A stretch of 64,000 nucleotides of DNA from assembly GCA_910578835.1 (NCBI GenBank), contig CAJTSK010000001.1, forward strand, positions 168,892 through 232,891, written 5' to 3'. This stretch comes from an uncultured Muribaculum sp. (lineage in GTDB: Bacteria > Bacteroidota > Bacteroidia > Bacteroidales > Muribaculaceae). The notes below the pieces were generated by a model. That model worked only from the letters and a program-made list of their open reading frames with translations, had not been told where the DNA came from and did no database searches. Of the stretch, positions 26,437-35,221 are shown piece by piece (position 1 is the first letter of the stretch; every line of letters starts with the position of its first letter). The position numbers and the translations under genes are program-made.

Positions 26437-27432
26437 ATGAAACTAAATACTATAATTCCTGTAATATATGGCATGGCACTGTTTGCCGTGATACGTCTGG
26501 CAAATGACATCATGGTCGGGGGTAATTATCTGAAACATTCAGCGACATTTATTTTCATTGAGCTTGCAGGAGTGTTTATAGGGTGCTATGTGTCATTTTT
26601 CTTGTTTGTCAGGTTTATAAAATATTCGTGTGACCGTGGAGTTGCTGTGTGGAAGGAGTCGGTGGCGGTATTATTATATTCGCTTATAGTGACTTTCTCC
26701 CTGATACTGACTACTCACGATTTTGATGCCGATTTTTTGCGTGACATCATTATCCCTATGACAGTGGTGCCTTTGATGTCGCTATGGCTGTATTCAAACA
26801 TGAAATCATCTTACCTCTCAACACTTTATGATGAGCAGCGGCTTAAAAACGAAATGATGAAAGGTGAGCGCATGCAATCAGAATTGCAGATGCTGAGGGC
26901 GCAGTATCATCCTCATTTCCTGTTTAATATGCTTAACACCATTTATTTTACCATTGATGAGAGTAATGAAAGGGCGCGTGACTCAGTTGAACATCTTGCC
27001 AATCTGTTGCGCGGACAGCTTTATGATGGAGATGAAAAAATTGAGATAGACAGGGAGATTTCTGCAGTCAGGAGCTATGTTGCTCTGGCGGGAATGAGAT
27101 TTGGCGATAAGTTGTCGCTCAAGATGAATGTGGATTCCTGTTTGACCGGTGTAACTGTATATCCTCACTTGTTTCTTCCCTTAATAGAGAATGCTTTCAA
27201 ACATTGTGGTGGCGACAATTCGATAGCTGTAGACATCTGTGCGATAGGTGGCGGCGAGGTATCGCTTACGGTATCAAATTCGGTTGGTGGTGAATCTCAT
27301 GAAAGGGGTGGCGGTGTCGGGCTTAAAAACTTGCGTCGGAGGCTTGACCTTCTTTATCCCGGTTCACGCCATAAACTGGAGATAGAGCGTGGTGATAAGA
27401 CTTTTATGGTGACTTTACGATTAAAAATATAG
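26437..27432 (+). CDS. LytS-type sensor histidine kinase
   Basis: A 331-residue membrane kinase. Four hydrophobic segments lie in the first 125 residues (near 8-25, 38-62, 75-92, 105-120). A coiled region follows, and then the His_kinase domain with QYHPHFLFNMLN (phospho-acceptor His160) and an ATPase domain (PHLFLPLIENAFKH, GGGVGLKNLRRRLDLL). There is no large extracytoplasmic sensor domain, so the signal is probably sensed in the membrane or passed on by another protein. It sits between an outer membrane receptor gene and its LytTR partner, 2 bases before the latter. Confidence 0.93.
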   Translation: MKLNTIIPVIYGMALFAVIRLANDIMVGGNYLKHSATFIFIELAGVFIGCYVSFFLFVRFIKYSCDRGVAVWKESVAVLLYSLIVTFSLILTTHDFDADFLRDIIIPMTVVPLMSLWLYSNMKSSYLSTLYDEQRLKNEMMKGERMQSELQMLRAQYHPHFLFNMLNTIYFTIDESNERARDSVEHLANLLRGQLYDGDEKIEIDREISAVRSYVALAGMRFGDKLSLKMNVDSCLTGVTVYPHLFLPLIENAFKHCGGDNSIAVDICAIGGGEVSLTVSNSVGGESHERGGGVGLKNLRRRLDLLYPGSRHKLEIERGDKTFMVTLRLKI

Positions 27433-27434
27433 CC

Positions 27435-28139
27435 ATGATAACATTGAAATGTATAATAGTCGATGACGAGTATGTGTCGCGAATCGGCATCAAGGGTTAT
27501 GTCGACAAGATGCCGGGGCTTGAATGTGTGGGTCTTGCCGGGGATATAGGGGAGTTGAAGGCTTTGTTGGAGAATGAGGCGCCTGATATTATTTTTCTTG
27601 ATATGGAGATGCCGGGTATGTCGGGGATGGATTTCCTTGAGCAGACATCATTGTTGTCATGTTCAATCGTGGTGATTACGGCTTATGAGCGGTATGCTTT
27701 GAGGGGATATGACTTGAACGTGACCGATTATCTGTTGAAGCCGGTGTCTTACAGCCGGTTTGTGACAGCTGTAGGGAAGGTGCGTGCTTACAGGGCAAGT
27801 GCTATGTGGGGAGGTGTGGTCACGCTTAAGAGTGACGGGATGATTTATCGAGTGCCGGTAGATGATATTCTTTATATATCGGCGATGGAAAACTATCTAA
27901 AGGTGCATACCGTTTCAGAAAAAATTATAGTGAGAATGACTCTTAAGAGAATGGCAGAGCAGCTACCGTCAGATAAATTTGTCGCAGTCCACAGGTCGTT
28001 TATAGTAAATGTCAGCAAGGTGTCAATGGCTGATGCTACTGAAATAAAACTCGTAAATGGTGAGGTACTGCCTGTTTCTAAAAATTGTCGTAAGTCTTTT
28101 TTTGCAAAACTGACTCATGAAGCAGGAGAAGCCACGTGA
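27435..28139 (+). CDS. LytTR-family response regulator
   Basis: A 234-residue regulator with a receiver domain (VDDEYVSR, FLDMEMPGMSG with phospho-acceptor Asp56, ITAYERYALRGYDLNVTDYLLKP at the end of the domain) and a LytTR DNA-binding domain (ISAMENYLKVH, MAEQLPSDKFVAVHRSFIVN, LPVSKNCRKSFFAKL). It pairs with the kinase directly upstream. LytTR proteins bind short direct repeats; the most likely target is the promoter of this same operon or the lipoprotein gene downstream. Confidence 0.94.
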   Translation: MITLKCIIVDDEYVSRIGIKGYVDKMPGLECVGLAGDIGELKALLENEAPDIIFLDMEMPGMSGMDFLEQTSLLSCSIVVITAYERYALRGYDLNVTDYLLKPVSYSRFVTAVGKVRAYRASAMWGGVVTLKSDGMIYRVPVDDILYISAMENYLKVHTVSEKIIVRMTLKRMAEQLPSDKFVAVHRSFIVNVSKVSMADATEIKLVNGEVLPVSKNCRKSFFAKLTHEAGEAT

Positions 28140-28223
28140 CATAGAGTATGGGTGTGCAATATATTTCTCCGGAGTAGTTAATGTCTGAATCTTAGTGGAA
28201 AGTCATTGTTAAGATTTGTTAAT

Positions 28224-28256
28224 GGGGGGGGGTAAAAGTGATATTTACTATCTTTG
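28224..28256 (+). promoter_or_regulatory. Promoter region with a 9-G tract before a surface lipoprotein gene
   Basis: A homopolymer of nine G at 28224-28232 is followed 16 bases later by TATCTTTG (28249-28256), a full TAnnTTTG match. The start codon at 28291 lies about 27 bases after the expected start site. A TTTG is present at 28215-28218, but the spacing is too long for a normal -33 element. Confidence 0.45.
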
Positions 28257-28290
28257 TGCTGATATTTTATTAATTATAAACACAGAGCAA

Positions 28291-28749
28291 ATGATGAAAT
28301 TTAAATTTTTAAGAAAGCTGTTGTTGATTAGTCTTGTTGCGATGACATTTGGCATTGCATTTTCAGCATGCGGAGATGATGACAAAGAAGAGGTTGTTAA
28401 TTCTGCCTCAATTGTAGGTTCATGGAAGCTGACCGGATATGAAGGGTGGAGTAAGACTAATGGCGAGCTTGATTGGGAAAGCAATGATGTGGAAGATTCA
28501 GAAGTGTTTGGTATAAAATTTAATTCCGACAAATCAGGAGAGATGGAGCTATATCAAGGACTTACTGCTGATTTTAAATATGTATTGAATGGTAGTGAGC
28601 TGGTGACGCAAGACCGTTACGATGAAGATACATACAAGGTAAACTTATTAACCGCAACTACATTGGTACTTGAATATTATTCTGCACCTACAACACATAA
28701 TCCATATGAAGTTTATGAAAAAATGACTTTTACCCGAATCGCGCAGTAA
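28291..28749 (+). CDS. Small surface-exposed lipoprotein, lipocalin-like
   Basis: A 152-residue lipoprotein. The frame is open from 28216, but the ATG at 28291 gives a normal signal peptide (MMKFKFLRKLLL) and lipobox FSAC with Cys27. The residues after the Cys are GDDDKEE, an acidic run of the kind that directs lipoproteins to the cell surface in Bacteroidetes. The mature part begins with SIVGSWKLTGY, a start typical of lipocalin-like small beta-barrels, and is rich in beta strands. It has its own promoter, 150 bases after the LytTR gene. The function is unknown; it may be controlled by that two-component system. Confidence 0.72.
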   Translation: MMKFKFLRKLLLISLVAMTFGIAFSACGDDDKEEVVNSASIVGSWKLTGYEGWSKTNGELDWESNDVEDSEVFGIKFNSDKSGEMELYQGLTADFKYVLNGSELVTQDRYDEDTYKVNLLTATTLVLEYYSAPTTHNPYEVYEKMTFTRIAQ

Positions 28750-28774
28750 CAGGGAAAGCGGATTAATGCAAAAT

Positions 28775-28826
28775 GTTTCCCGCAGCAATCATCATGTAAC
28801 AATGTTGATGATTCACTGCGGGAAAC
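28775..28826. terminator. Bidirectional terminator between convergent genes
   Basis: GTTTCCCGCAG and CTGCGGGAAAC form a perfect 11-bp outer stem; inside, AATCATCA pairs with TGATGATT. Both flanks are A/T rich (ATTTTGC on the minus side, TTACTTTTGA on the plus side). It separates the lipoprotein gene from the convergent ispG. Confidence 0.7.
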
Positions 28827-28893
28827 TTACTTTTGATATTTTGTCCTTCTGTATCTACTGCCAATGATAAATCCGATTGGCTTCCTCTCGTAT

Positions 28894-30564
28894 CTACAAT
28901 GTCGCGGGGTCGTGCCAGTCGCCAGACGCTTTTATCAGGGCGATGAGGCGGGGAATCGCTTCTGACTGCGGGATGTTTTTTTCCACGCATTCCTTATTTT
29001 TATACAAGCTGATGTGACCGGAAGCAGCGCCTACATAGCCGTAGTCGGCATCGGCCATTTCGCCAGGGCCGTTGACTATGCAGCCCATCACTCCTATTTT
29101 CAGTCCTTTAAGATGAGAGGTGGCTTCCTTGACAGCTTTCAGGGTTGACTGAAGGTCGAAGAGTGTCCTGCCACATCCGGGACACGCAATATACTCGGTC
29201 TTGCTGATGCGCAGTCGGGTAGCTTGAAGAATGCCGAGGGAGATGCGCACCACATCGTCATTGTCCAAGCGGTCGCCTTTAATCCAAATGCCGTCGCGAA
29301 GACCATTTAGCAGCATTGCGCCGAAATCGGCTGCCGCCATCAGTGTCACATCTTCTATAGTTGCGTTGCCGTAGTCAATCATAGGTATGACAGGATTCTT
29401 TATGCCATGCCTTTGAAGTGAGTGGGCAAGAGCTTGTATGGAAGCCGGACGGTTTACATGAGAAGTGGTGACTGCCAATACTTTGTCGGGATTAGCCTTG
29501 GCTATCGCGATATTGTCGTTTAGCGGTTTTGCCGCGTCAAGCAACAGATAATCTTCGAGAAGTGTCTCGCCCTCAGCGATTACAACCGGAGCATTGTCGC
29601 CCCCGATATTGCCGACAGCCTTGGTGGCAAGGCGCCCGGGGATTACGGGGTTGTATCCGTCGGCATATTCACCCTCAATCGGCTCTGCTGTCGCGCGGTG
29701 GCTTATATAGTCGACAAGCGCCTTGGCTACAGGGATTTCAGCTTCCGGTGCCTCGCTGAGCGATACGCGGATGGTGTCGCCGGTGCCCTCGGCAAGGAGT
29801 GTGCCTATGCCGACTGCGCTCTTGACTCTGCCATCTTCGCCGTCGCCGGCCTCTGTGACTCCGAGGTGGAGTGGGAAGGTCATGTTTTCAGCTTCCATCG
29901 CTTTTACAAGACGGCGCACTGTCTCGACCATCACAACCACGTTGCTCGCCTTTATGGATATCACGATATTGAAAAATTCACGCTTGACGGCAACACGCAG
30001 AAATTCCATCGCGCTCTCCACCATGCCGGCCGGAGTGTCGCCATATCGGCTCATGATACGGTCGCTCAGTGAGCCGTGGTTGACGCCGATGCGGATGACT
30101 GTGCCATGTTGGCGGCATACTTCCAGAAAGGGGGTGAATGCTTTGTCGATACGGTCAAGCTCGGCGGCATATTCGGCATCGGTGTATTCAAGTTTGCGGA
30201 ATGTGCGCCCCGGGTCAACGAAATTTCCGGGATTGATACGTACCTTGTCGGTCACTTCGGCGGCTGCAAACGCAGCACGCGGATTGAAATGGATGTCGGC
30301 AACAAGAGGCACATTGCATCCGGTTTCGCGCAGCAGTCCGCGTATTTTCCCGATATTCTCAGCTTCGCGCACCCCCTGGGCTGTAAGTCTCACATAGTGG
30401 GCACCAGCGTCGGCGATGCGTTTACTCTGAGCCACAGAGCCTTCGGTGTCCATTGTGGAGGTATTGGTCATTGATTGTACGCGCACGGGGTTGTCGCCGC
30501 CGAGGGGTATGCCGCCGATGTTTACCTCACGCGATGCCCTTCGTCTATAGTCAAAAACACTCAT
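28894..30564 (-). CDS. ispG: 4-hydroxy-3-methylbut-2-enyl diphosphate synthase IspG (large form)
   Basis: A 556-residue enzyme of the non-mevalonate isoprenoid pathway. It converts MEcPP to HMBPP with a [4Fe-4S] cluster. The N-terminal TIM barrel (VQSMTNT, VRLTAQG, ADIHFNP, RINPGNF, IRIGVNHGSLS) is followed by the extra central domain of about 200 residues found in Bacteroidetes, Chlamydiae and plants. The C-terminal cluster domain carries ACPGCGRT and CIVNGPGEMADADYGYVG. The ATG at 30564 is chosen; an in-frame TTG at 30576 adds four residues. It is the last gene of a minus-strand operon, 16 bases behind purE. Confidence 0.97.
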   Translation of the reverse strand: MSVFDYRRRASREVNIGGIPLGGDNPVRVQSMTNTSTMDTEGSVAQSKRIADAGAHYVRLTAQGVREAENIGKIRGLLRETGCNVPLVADIHFNPRAAFAAAEVTDKVRINPGNFVDPGRTFRKLEYTDAEYAAELDRIDKAFTPFLEVCRQHGTVIRIGVNHGSLSDRIMSRYGDTPAGMVESAMEFLRVAVKREFFNIVISIKASNVVVMVETVRRLVKAMEAENMTFPLHLGVTEAGDGEDGRVKSAVGIGTLLAEGTGDTIRVSLSEAPEAEIPVAKALVDYISHRATAEPIEGEYADGYNPVIPGRLATKAVGNIGGDNAPVVIAEGETLLEDYLLLDAAKPLNDNIAIAKANPDKVLAVTTSHVNRPASIQALAHSLQRHGIKNPVIPMIDYGNATIEDVTLMAAADFGAMLLNGLRDGIWIKGDRLDNDDVVRISLGILQATRLRISKTEYIACPGCGRTLFDLQSTLKAVKEATSHLKGLKIGVMGCIVNGPGEMADADYGYVGAASGHISLYKNKECVEKNIPQSEAIPRLIALIKASGDWHDPATL

Positions 30565-30580
30565 CGGTAAGCGCAAGTGG

Positions 30581-31087
30581 TCAGTTGGTCTTGAATTTGT
30601 ACTTTACCTCGGCAAGTTCGGCATTTGCCTTGACAATCTTGCCGGCAAGCGATTTCTTGAACTCGGCAAGACGCGCTGCAACTTTCTCGTCGGAAATGGC
30701 AAGCATCTCCACGGCAAGTAAGGCGGCGTTGTATCCACCGTTGATTCCTACGGTTGCAACCGGTATGCCCGGAGGCATCTGCACGATTGAAAGGAGAGCG
30801 TCAATGCCGTCGAGTGTAGAGGCGATAGGCACGCCTATTACAGGCACCGTGGTGTTGGCGGCAATTACGCCGGGAAGGGCTGCCGCCATTCCTGCAGCAG
30901 CTATTATTACCTTGATTCCGCGGTCGGCGGCTCCCGATGCAAATTCCTCCACCTGTGCTGGTGTGCGGTGTGCCGACAATGCGTTCATTTCAAAGGGAAT
31001 CTCGAAATCATCGAGCACCTGTGCGGCTTTTCCCATGATGGGCATGTCAGATGTGCTGCCCATGATAATACTAACGATTGGTTTCAT
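30581..31087 (-). CDS. purE: N5-carboxyaminoimidazole ribonucleotide mutase PurE
   Basis: A 168-residue class I PurE. The motif GSTSDMPIM near residue 10, SAHRTP with His40, and AAAGMAAALPGV are all present and the length is typical. It catalyses conversion of N5-CAIR to CAIR in purine synthesis. It lies 9 bases behind the PAP2-like gene and 16 before ispG, an operon of otherwise unrelated housekeeping genes. Confidence 0.97.
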   Translation of the reverse strand: MKPIVSIIMGSTSDMPIMGKAAQVLDDFEIPFEMNALSAHRTPAQVEEFASGAADRGIKVIIAAAGMAAALPGVIAANTTVPVIGVPIASTLDGIDALLSIVQMPPGIPVATVGINGGYNAALLAVEMLAISDEKVAARLAEFKKSLAGKIVKANAELAEVKYKFKTN

Positions 31088-31096
31088 ATGACGGGT

Positions 31097-31702
31097 TTAT
31101 AATGATGTAAGCAGATATACCCAGAAAAATCCGTTTGCCGCTCCGGCAATTACCTGCCAGAATGTATGGCAACGGAGCTGTATGCGGGCACTTCCGAGCA
31201 ATCCGGTAAGCAGGATGGCAACGGAAATAAGCACCCACATGTTGCAGATGTATATACCGTCGGACAGGATGCGGAAAAGCAATGCCACATAACCGCTCAT
31301 GGCGGCGAGATGGGCGCTGATTTTCCACCACGCGTTGACGATACATGACACCACGGCTGCGATTGCGCCTCCGGTCATGAACATATACATCCACTCCGGG
31401 GCATGGATGCGATACATGTACCATGCCGCCCCGAGATAGCATATAGCCGTGATGACATAGGGTATGTAACGCTCTTTCCGGTGGTTAAGTCCCGGGTGGG
31501 ACACGATTTTCATCTTATAGAGAAGTATAATCGCCAATACCGGCACGACACACGTGAGCAGAAATGTCATAAGCACCACGTTGATTCTCAACCCTACGGG
31601 GAGCATGGCGAGCATGGTGACCCACAATGCCGTAAACACGGCATAGGTAGGTATCAGCACCGGACTAAGCACCCAGGAGATAATATGTGATATCTTGTTC
31701 AT
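31097..31702 (-). CDS. PAP2-related integral membrane protein
   Basis: A 201-residue protein with about five to six membrane segments. Remnants of the PAP2 lipid phosphatase signature can be recognised: RKERYIPYV (normally KxxxxxxRP), SAHLAAMSGY (normally PSGH) and ARIQLRCHTFWQVIAGA (normally SRxxxxxHxxxDV). The key His and Arg in the last two blocks are kept, but Pro and Asp are changed, so activity is uncertain. It may act on polyprenyl or lipid phosphates in the inner membrane. It lies directly before purE and 44 bases after rpoN, and may belong to the rpoN transcript. Confidence 0.65.
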   Translation of the reverse strand: MNKISHIISWVLSPVLIPTYAVFTALWVTMLAMLPVGLRINVVLMTFLLTCVVPVLAIILLYKMKIVSHPGLNHRKERYIPYVITAICYLGAAWYMYRIHAPEWMYMFMTGGAIAAVVSCIVNAWWKISAHLAAMSGYVALLFRILSDGIYICNMWVLISVAILLTGLLGSARIQLRCHTFWQVIAGAANGFFWVYLLTSL

Positions 31703-31746
31703 AAGTCAGTTTTCTATATTTATTAACGATGACCGGCTACTATTGT

Positions 31747-33177
31747 TTACATTTCTTTTCGTAATCGGGCTACCGGTATGCCCAACTTTTCGCGATACTT
31801 AGCCACTGTGCGACGCGCTATGTCATATCCCTTTGCTGTGATAGCCGCTGTAATCGCCTCGTCGCTCAAGGGTTTATGTTTGTCTTCGCCATCTATGATT
31901 TCCTTGATAGCCGACAGTATCTCATGGGAGGAAGTGTCGTCATTATCTTTAGGACGCTCGTTGAAAAACATTTTCAACGGATGCACCCCGTAGGGCGTAG
32001 CTACATACTTGCCAGCCGTGGCGCGCGATATCACAGAGAGGTCATATCCGGTGAGTGAGGATATGTCTTTCAATATCATCGGTTTTAGACGGCTTTCATC
32101 GTCGCCGCTCATGAAGAAGTCGCGCTGTATCTTCACTATGGCGCGCATCACATTGAAGAGTGTCTCCTGCCTCATGCCGAGCAGTTTTATAAATTCTGTG
32201 GCTTCATCGCGCTTCTGCTTTATGAAGAGCGATGCCTCGCGGTTACGAGCAAGGTCACTCTTGCTTTCGGCGTCGTTTTCGCGGAATGTCTCCTCGATGC
32301 GCAGTTCAGGGATATTGTTAAGCAGGGTCAGGTGCAGGTCGCCGTCGTCGATTTCCACCGAGAAGTCGGGGATTATGTGTCGGGTGCGCTCTTCAGCCGG
32401 GTCACCTCCGATTACACCGGCCGGCTTCGGGTTGAGGGTGCGTATAAGCTCGATTCCCGCTTTCAGTTCTTCAGGTGAGTTGCCGGTAGCCGATGCAAGG
32501 CGGTCGTAATGCTTTCGCGAAAAGAGGTCGAAATAGTGGGATACGATTTCTGTAGCCGTGGCTACCGCAGCCGTCGGCTTACGGCGTTTGAGCTGTAACA
32601 GCAGGCAGTCGCGAAGGTCGACAGCCCCGATACCGGCAGGCTCAAACCGCCTTACGAGTTCGAGCATGCGTTTCACGTCGGCTGTCGTTGTAGGGTCACC
32701 GGTCTGCTCCTCGATGTCGTAGGCTATCGATGCGGAGTCGCGGGTGAGGTAGCCGTTGTCGTCGAGATTGCCTATTACATACATGGCTATCTTACGGTCG
32801 CGGTCGGTCAGGGTATGTTCGGCAAGCTGGGATGACAGTGAGTCGATAAGAGTTGATGATGAGTCGACAGCCACAGGCTCGTAATAGGTGTCAGATGCGC
32901 TGTGATTGCGTGCTTCAAGACGATAGGAAGGTATCTCATCTTCGCCGGCGTAGTCAGCCATGCGCAATTCTTCGGCACTCTCATTGAAAGAATCGTCGGT
33001 TGCCGCGGACTCTGCTACATCTGAGGCTTCCAGGGCGGGGTTGTCGTCAAGGGCGCGTTGCACCTCATCCTCCACTTCCGGTCCGCTCATTTCAAGCATT
33101 TTTACAAATTTGACCTGAAGGGGAGAAAGCCTTTGTTGCAGTCGTTGCTGCTGTGACAGACTTAGTGATTCTTCCAT
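31747..33177 (-). CDS. rpoN: RNA polymerase sigma-54 factor RpoN
   Basis: A 476-residue sigma-54. The Gln/Leu-rich activator-interacting region (LSLSQQQRLQQRLSPLQ) is followed by an acidic linker, the core-binding region, a helix-turn-helix and the RpoN box ARRTVAKYRE near residue 453. It directs polymerase to -24/-12 promoters and needs an enhancer-binding ATPase, none of which is in this window. The frame can be read from a TTG at 33192, but the ATG at 33177 is preceded by AAAGGAAG, a rare good ribosome-binding site here. Confidence 0.97.
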   Translation of the reverse strand: MEESLSLSQQQRLQQRLSPLQVKFVKMLEMSGPEVEDEVQRALDDNPALEASDVAESAATDDSFNESAEELRMADYAGEDEIPSYRLEARNHSASDTYYEPVAVDSSSTLIDSLSSQLAEHTLTDRDRKIAMYVIGNLDDNGYLTRDSASIAYDIEEQTGDPTTTADVKRMLELVRRFEPAGIGAVDLRDCLLLQLKRRKPTAAVATATEIVSHYFDLFSRKHYDRLASATGNSPEELKAGIELIRTLNPKPAGVIGGDPAEERTRHIIPDFSVEIDDGDLHLTLLNNIPELRIEETFRENDAESKSDLARNREASLFIKQKRDEATEFIKLLGMRQETLFNVMRAIVKIQRDFFMSGDDESRLKPMILKDISSLTGYDLSVISRATAGKYVATPYGVHPLKMFFNERPKDNDDTSSHEILSAIKEIIDGEDKHKPLSDEAITAAITAKGYDIARRTVAKYREKLGIPVARLRKEM

Positions 33178-33195
33178 ACTGCTTCCTTTCAATTA

Positions 33196-33203
33196 CAAAA
33201 ATA
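33196..33203 (-). promoter_or_regulatory. -7 element of the rpoN promoter
   Basis: On the minus strand TATTTTTG matches TAnnTTTG and leaves a short leader of about 12-15 bases before the rpoN start at 33177. Confidence 0.5.
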
Positions 33204-33248
33204 ACAAATAATCGTCAGATATTGCAGCGATGTGGAATAGAAATTACT

Positions 33249-33704
33249 TTACTGCCACTTTTTGAGATAATATGTGTAGACTGAGCCGTCATCGGCATGA
33301 TATTGCAACACAAGCCGTGAACGATTCATTTCCAGAATGTTAAGGTCGGTAACCGCATTGACGGGTATATGAGTCTCGGGGAAAGGTGAATATTTGGTGC
33401 TTCCCGCTTCATACTCGCTGTCGTGGTGGGTGAAATTTAGTTGCAGCACATTGTCGCCGGTTTCCTTCCATGTGCCCCAGCGTGGCAGATTATCGTGGAG
33501 AGCTGTGACTTTCCGCATACAGAACACGGTATTTTGGAATTGCCAGAATATATCATGATTGTAGGCTGTCTCCACGTCACCGTCTGCCGTGATTTCTTCA
33601 AGCTGCCAAGTCCCGAACCATGGTCCTATGTCACCATCGTTGTGGGTGCAGCCGGTGGAGAGCATGGCAAGCATGGGGAGCAATATGAGAAGTATATTTT
33701 TCAT
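33249..33704 (-). CDS. Small lipoprotein of unknown function, lipocalin-like
   Basis: A 151-residue lipoprotein (lipobox LSTGC, Cys19). After a short acidic linker (HNDGDIGPW) it begins FGTWQLEEITADG, the usual start of a small lipocalin-like barrel, and contains WGTWKETGDNVLQL and LVLQYHADDGSVYTYYLKKW. The strand pattern resembles the lipoprotein at 28291, but the sequences are different. It lies 2 bases after the Wzi-like gene, so it is part of the glsA-glsB-Wzi transcript. No function can be assigned. Confidence 0.7.
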   Translation of the reverse strand: MKNILLILLPMLAMLSTGCTHNDGDIGPWFGTWQLEEITADGDVETAYNHDIFWQFQNTVFCMRKVTALHDNLPRWGTWKETGDNVLQLNFTHHDSEYEAGSTKYSPFPETHIPVNAVTDLNILEMNRSRLVLQYHADDGSVYTYYLKKWQ

Positions 33705-33706
33705 TG

Positions 33707-35221
33707 TTATCGTAAATTAAGGATGCCACGGTAGGAGAGTGACAGCATGGCGCCGAAGTTGTCGCCATACATGTCGCCACGGTCCATTGCCACCTGCGCT
33801 TTTATCGTCATGCCCGGCACGGTCGCGGGATGCCACTGCGCCTCCACCATCCATGAGGTGTCGTGGACTTTTTTCAGGCGCGGGACGTAACTGTCGCCGT
33901 AAGAGAGGCGGTATGACACCATCGCCCGGTAATCGACAGCCTGAGTCACCGACCCCTCGATTGCGGCATGGAATCCACGCACGCGGGTGTCGATATATCG
34001 CATGTAGCCGTCAAGATTGTAGAGCGGCGACATGAGAAATGGTGTACCCTGCGACATGCCGTAGTAGGCATATCCGTTGTAGAAATAGTTGTTGTAATAC
34101 GAGTCGGCTCCTGTCGCCTGATTGGCGATGGTGGAGTTGCCGTTGTCAATCGGATCCCAGTGGAGCGGTCCCGACTGGTTGGTGAAATCAAGATACTCTA
34201 TGACAGCGCCACTGACAATTGATTTCACCGGACTTTTGTATTCGATGCCCCAAAGCCCGTCGAAGCCGTTGAGCTTACCTATTCCGGAACCATCTTCCCA
34301 GGGCGACTGGAGATATAGCTTTATCTCATGCCCGCAGTGGAGACGATAGCGGGCTACTATGTCCCAGCTGCCAAGGTGGTTACCTGCCCAATATTCATCA
34401 TCTTTGCCCGGTATCAGCATCTTAAAGAAATCCTGCAACTTTGCCGGCGATGTTTCAGTATTGTCGATTACGCCGTTTGTGTAGCTTCTCTGCGTTCCGC
34501 CAAATTGCGCCGCTGCCTGCATACCTATTGTCACTGACAGTGGTTTTGACGGTTTGGTACGGAAATATAACCGCTTGTAGTTAATCCAGCGTCCTGTGGT
34601 GATGAAAGAATTAAAGTGGTTGTAACGCTCAGTCAACCAATCGTTGTCGGTCGGCTTACCGAAGAAAAATTCTCCATTGAGTTGTACCCATCCGTTGGTG
34701 AAGGGGATGTTTTCAAATCCGTGAAATCCGGCTCTTACCCCGGGCATAGGGCGTGAATTGGCGCTCCATGTTATGTCGCCGCTTGAAAGGCGGTCGTTGA
34801 GAAGAGCAGAGCCTGTCTCTTTTAGACCGACAGTCAGGTAAAGACATCGGTATTTCACCTCGCCGTAGAGCTGTTGCAGCCACACTCGTGCCGCGTGACG
34901 GTCAATCGGGGTAAAAATATCTTCGGCGGGAAGGTAGCGCAGATAGGGGGTCGATGAGGAATATCCAGCAAGAGCATCAACGCCAAAGCCGTAGCTGAAG
35001 CGGGCATCTGTGTTCATCTCTTTCCACGTGGCAGCCCTGGCGAGAGTGGAATAGGGCTGCGTCATAATCCCGAAATTATTTGACGCGATATAGTAGGGTG
35101 CGAAGTTGCCGCTGCCGGCGTTGGCTATGATTTCGCCACGGTAGTCAATCGGGTATTGAGCCTTTACGCTGGCGACCGTAGTGATAAGGAGAGTAAGGAG
35201 GAGAGTTAACCGGGAGATCAT
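33707..35221 (-). CDS. Wzi-like (capsule assembly) outer membrane beta-barrel protein
   Basis: A 504-residue protein with a signal peptide and a beta-barrel sequence throughout, with many Tyr/Trp-rich strands. The opening segment (YPIDYRGEIIANAGSGNFAPYYIASN), the block YLTVGLKETGS and RPMPGVRAGFHGFENIPFTNGWVQ suit the Caps_assemb_Wzi family. In E. coli K30 Wzi is the outer membrane lectin that anchors capsule at the surface. Here no capsule genes are adjacent. Instead its ATG overlaps the glsB stop (ATGA), linking it to the glycine-lipid genes. Confidence 0.8.
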   Translation of the reverse strand: MISRLTLLLTLLITTVASVKAQYPIDYRGEIIANAGSGNFAPYYIASNNFGIMTQPYSTLARAATWKEMNTDARFSYGFGVDALAGYSSSTPYLRYLPAEDIFTPIDRHAARVWLQQLYGEVKYRCLYLTVGLKETGSALLNDRLSSGDITWSANSRPMPGVRAGFHGFENIPFTNGWVQLNGEFFFGKPTDNDWLTERYNHFNSFITTGRWINYKRLYFRTKPSKPLSVTIGMQAAAQFGGTQRSYTNGVIDNTETSPAKLQDFFKMLIPGKDDEYWAGNHLGSWDIVARYRLHCGHEIKLYLQSPWEDGSGIGKLNGFDGLWGIEYKSPVKSIVSGAVIEYLDFTNQSGPLHWDPIDNGNSTIANQATGADSYYNNYFYNGYAYYGMSQGTPFLMSPLYNLDGYMRYIDTRVRGFHAAIEGSVTQAVDYRAMVSYRLSYGDSYVPRLKKVHDTSWMVEAQWHPATVPGMTIKAQVAMDRGDMYGDNFGAMLSLSYRGILNLR

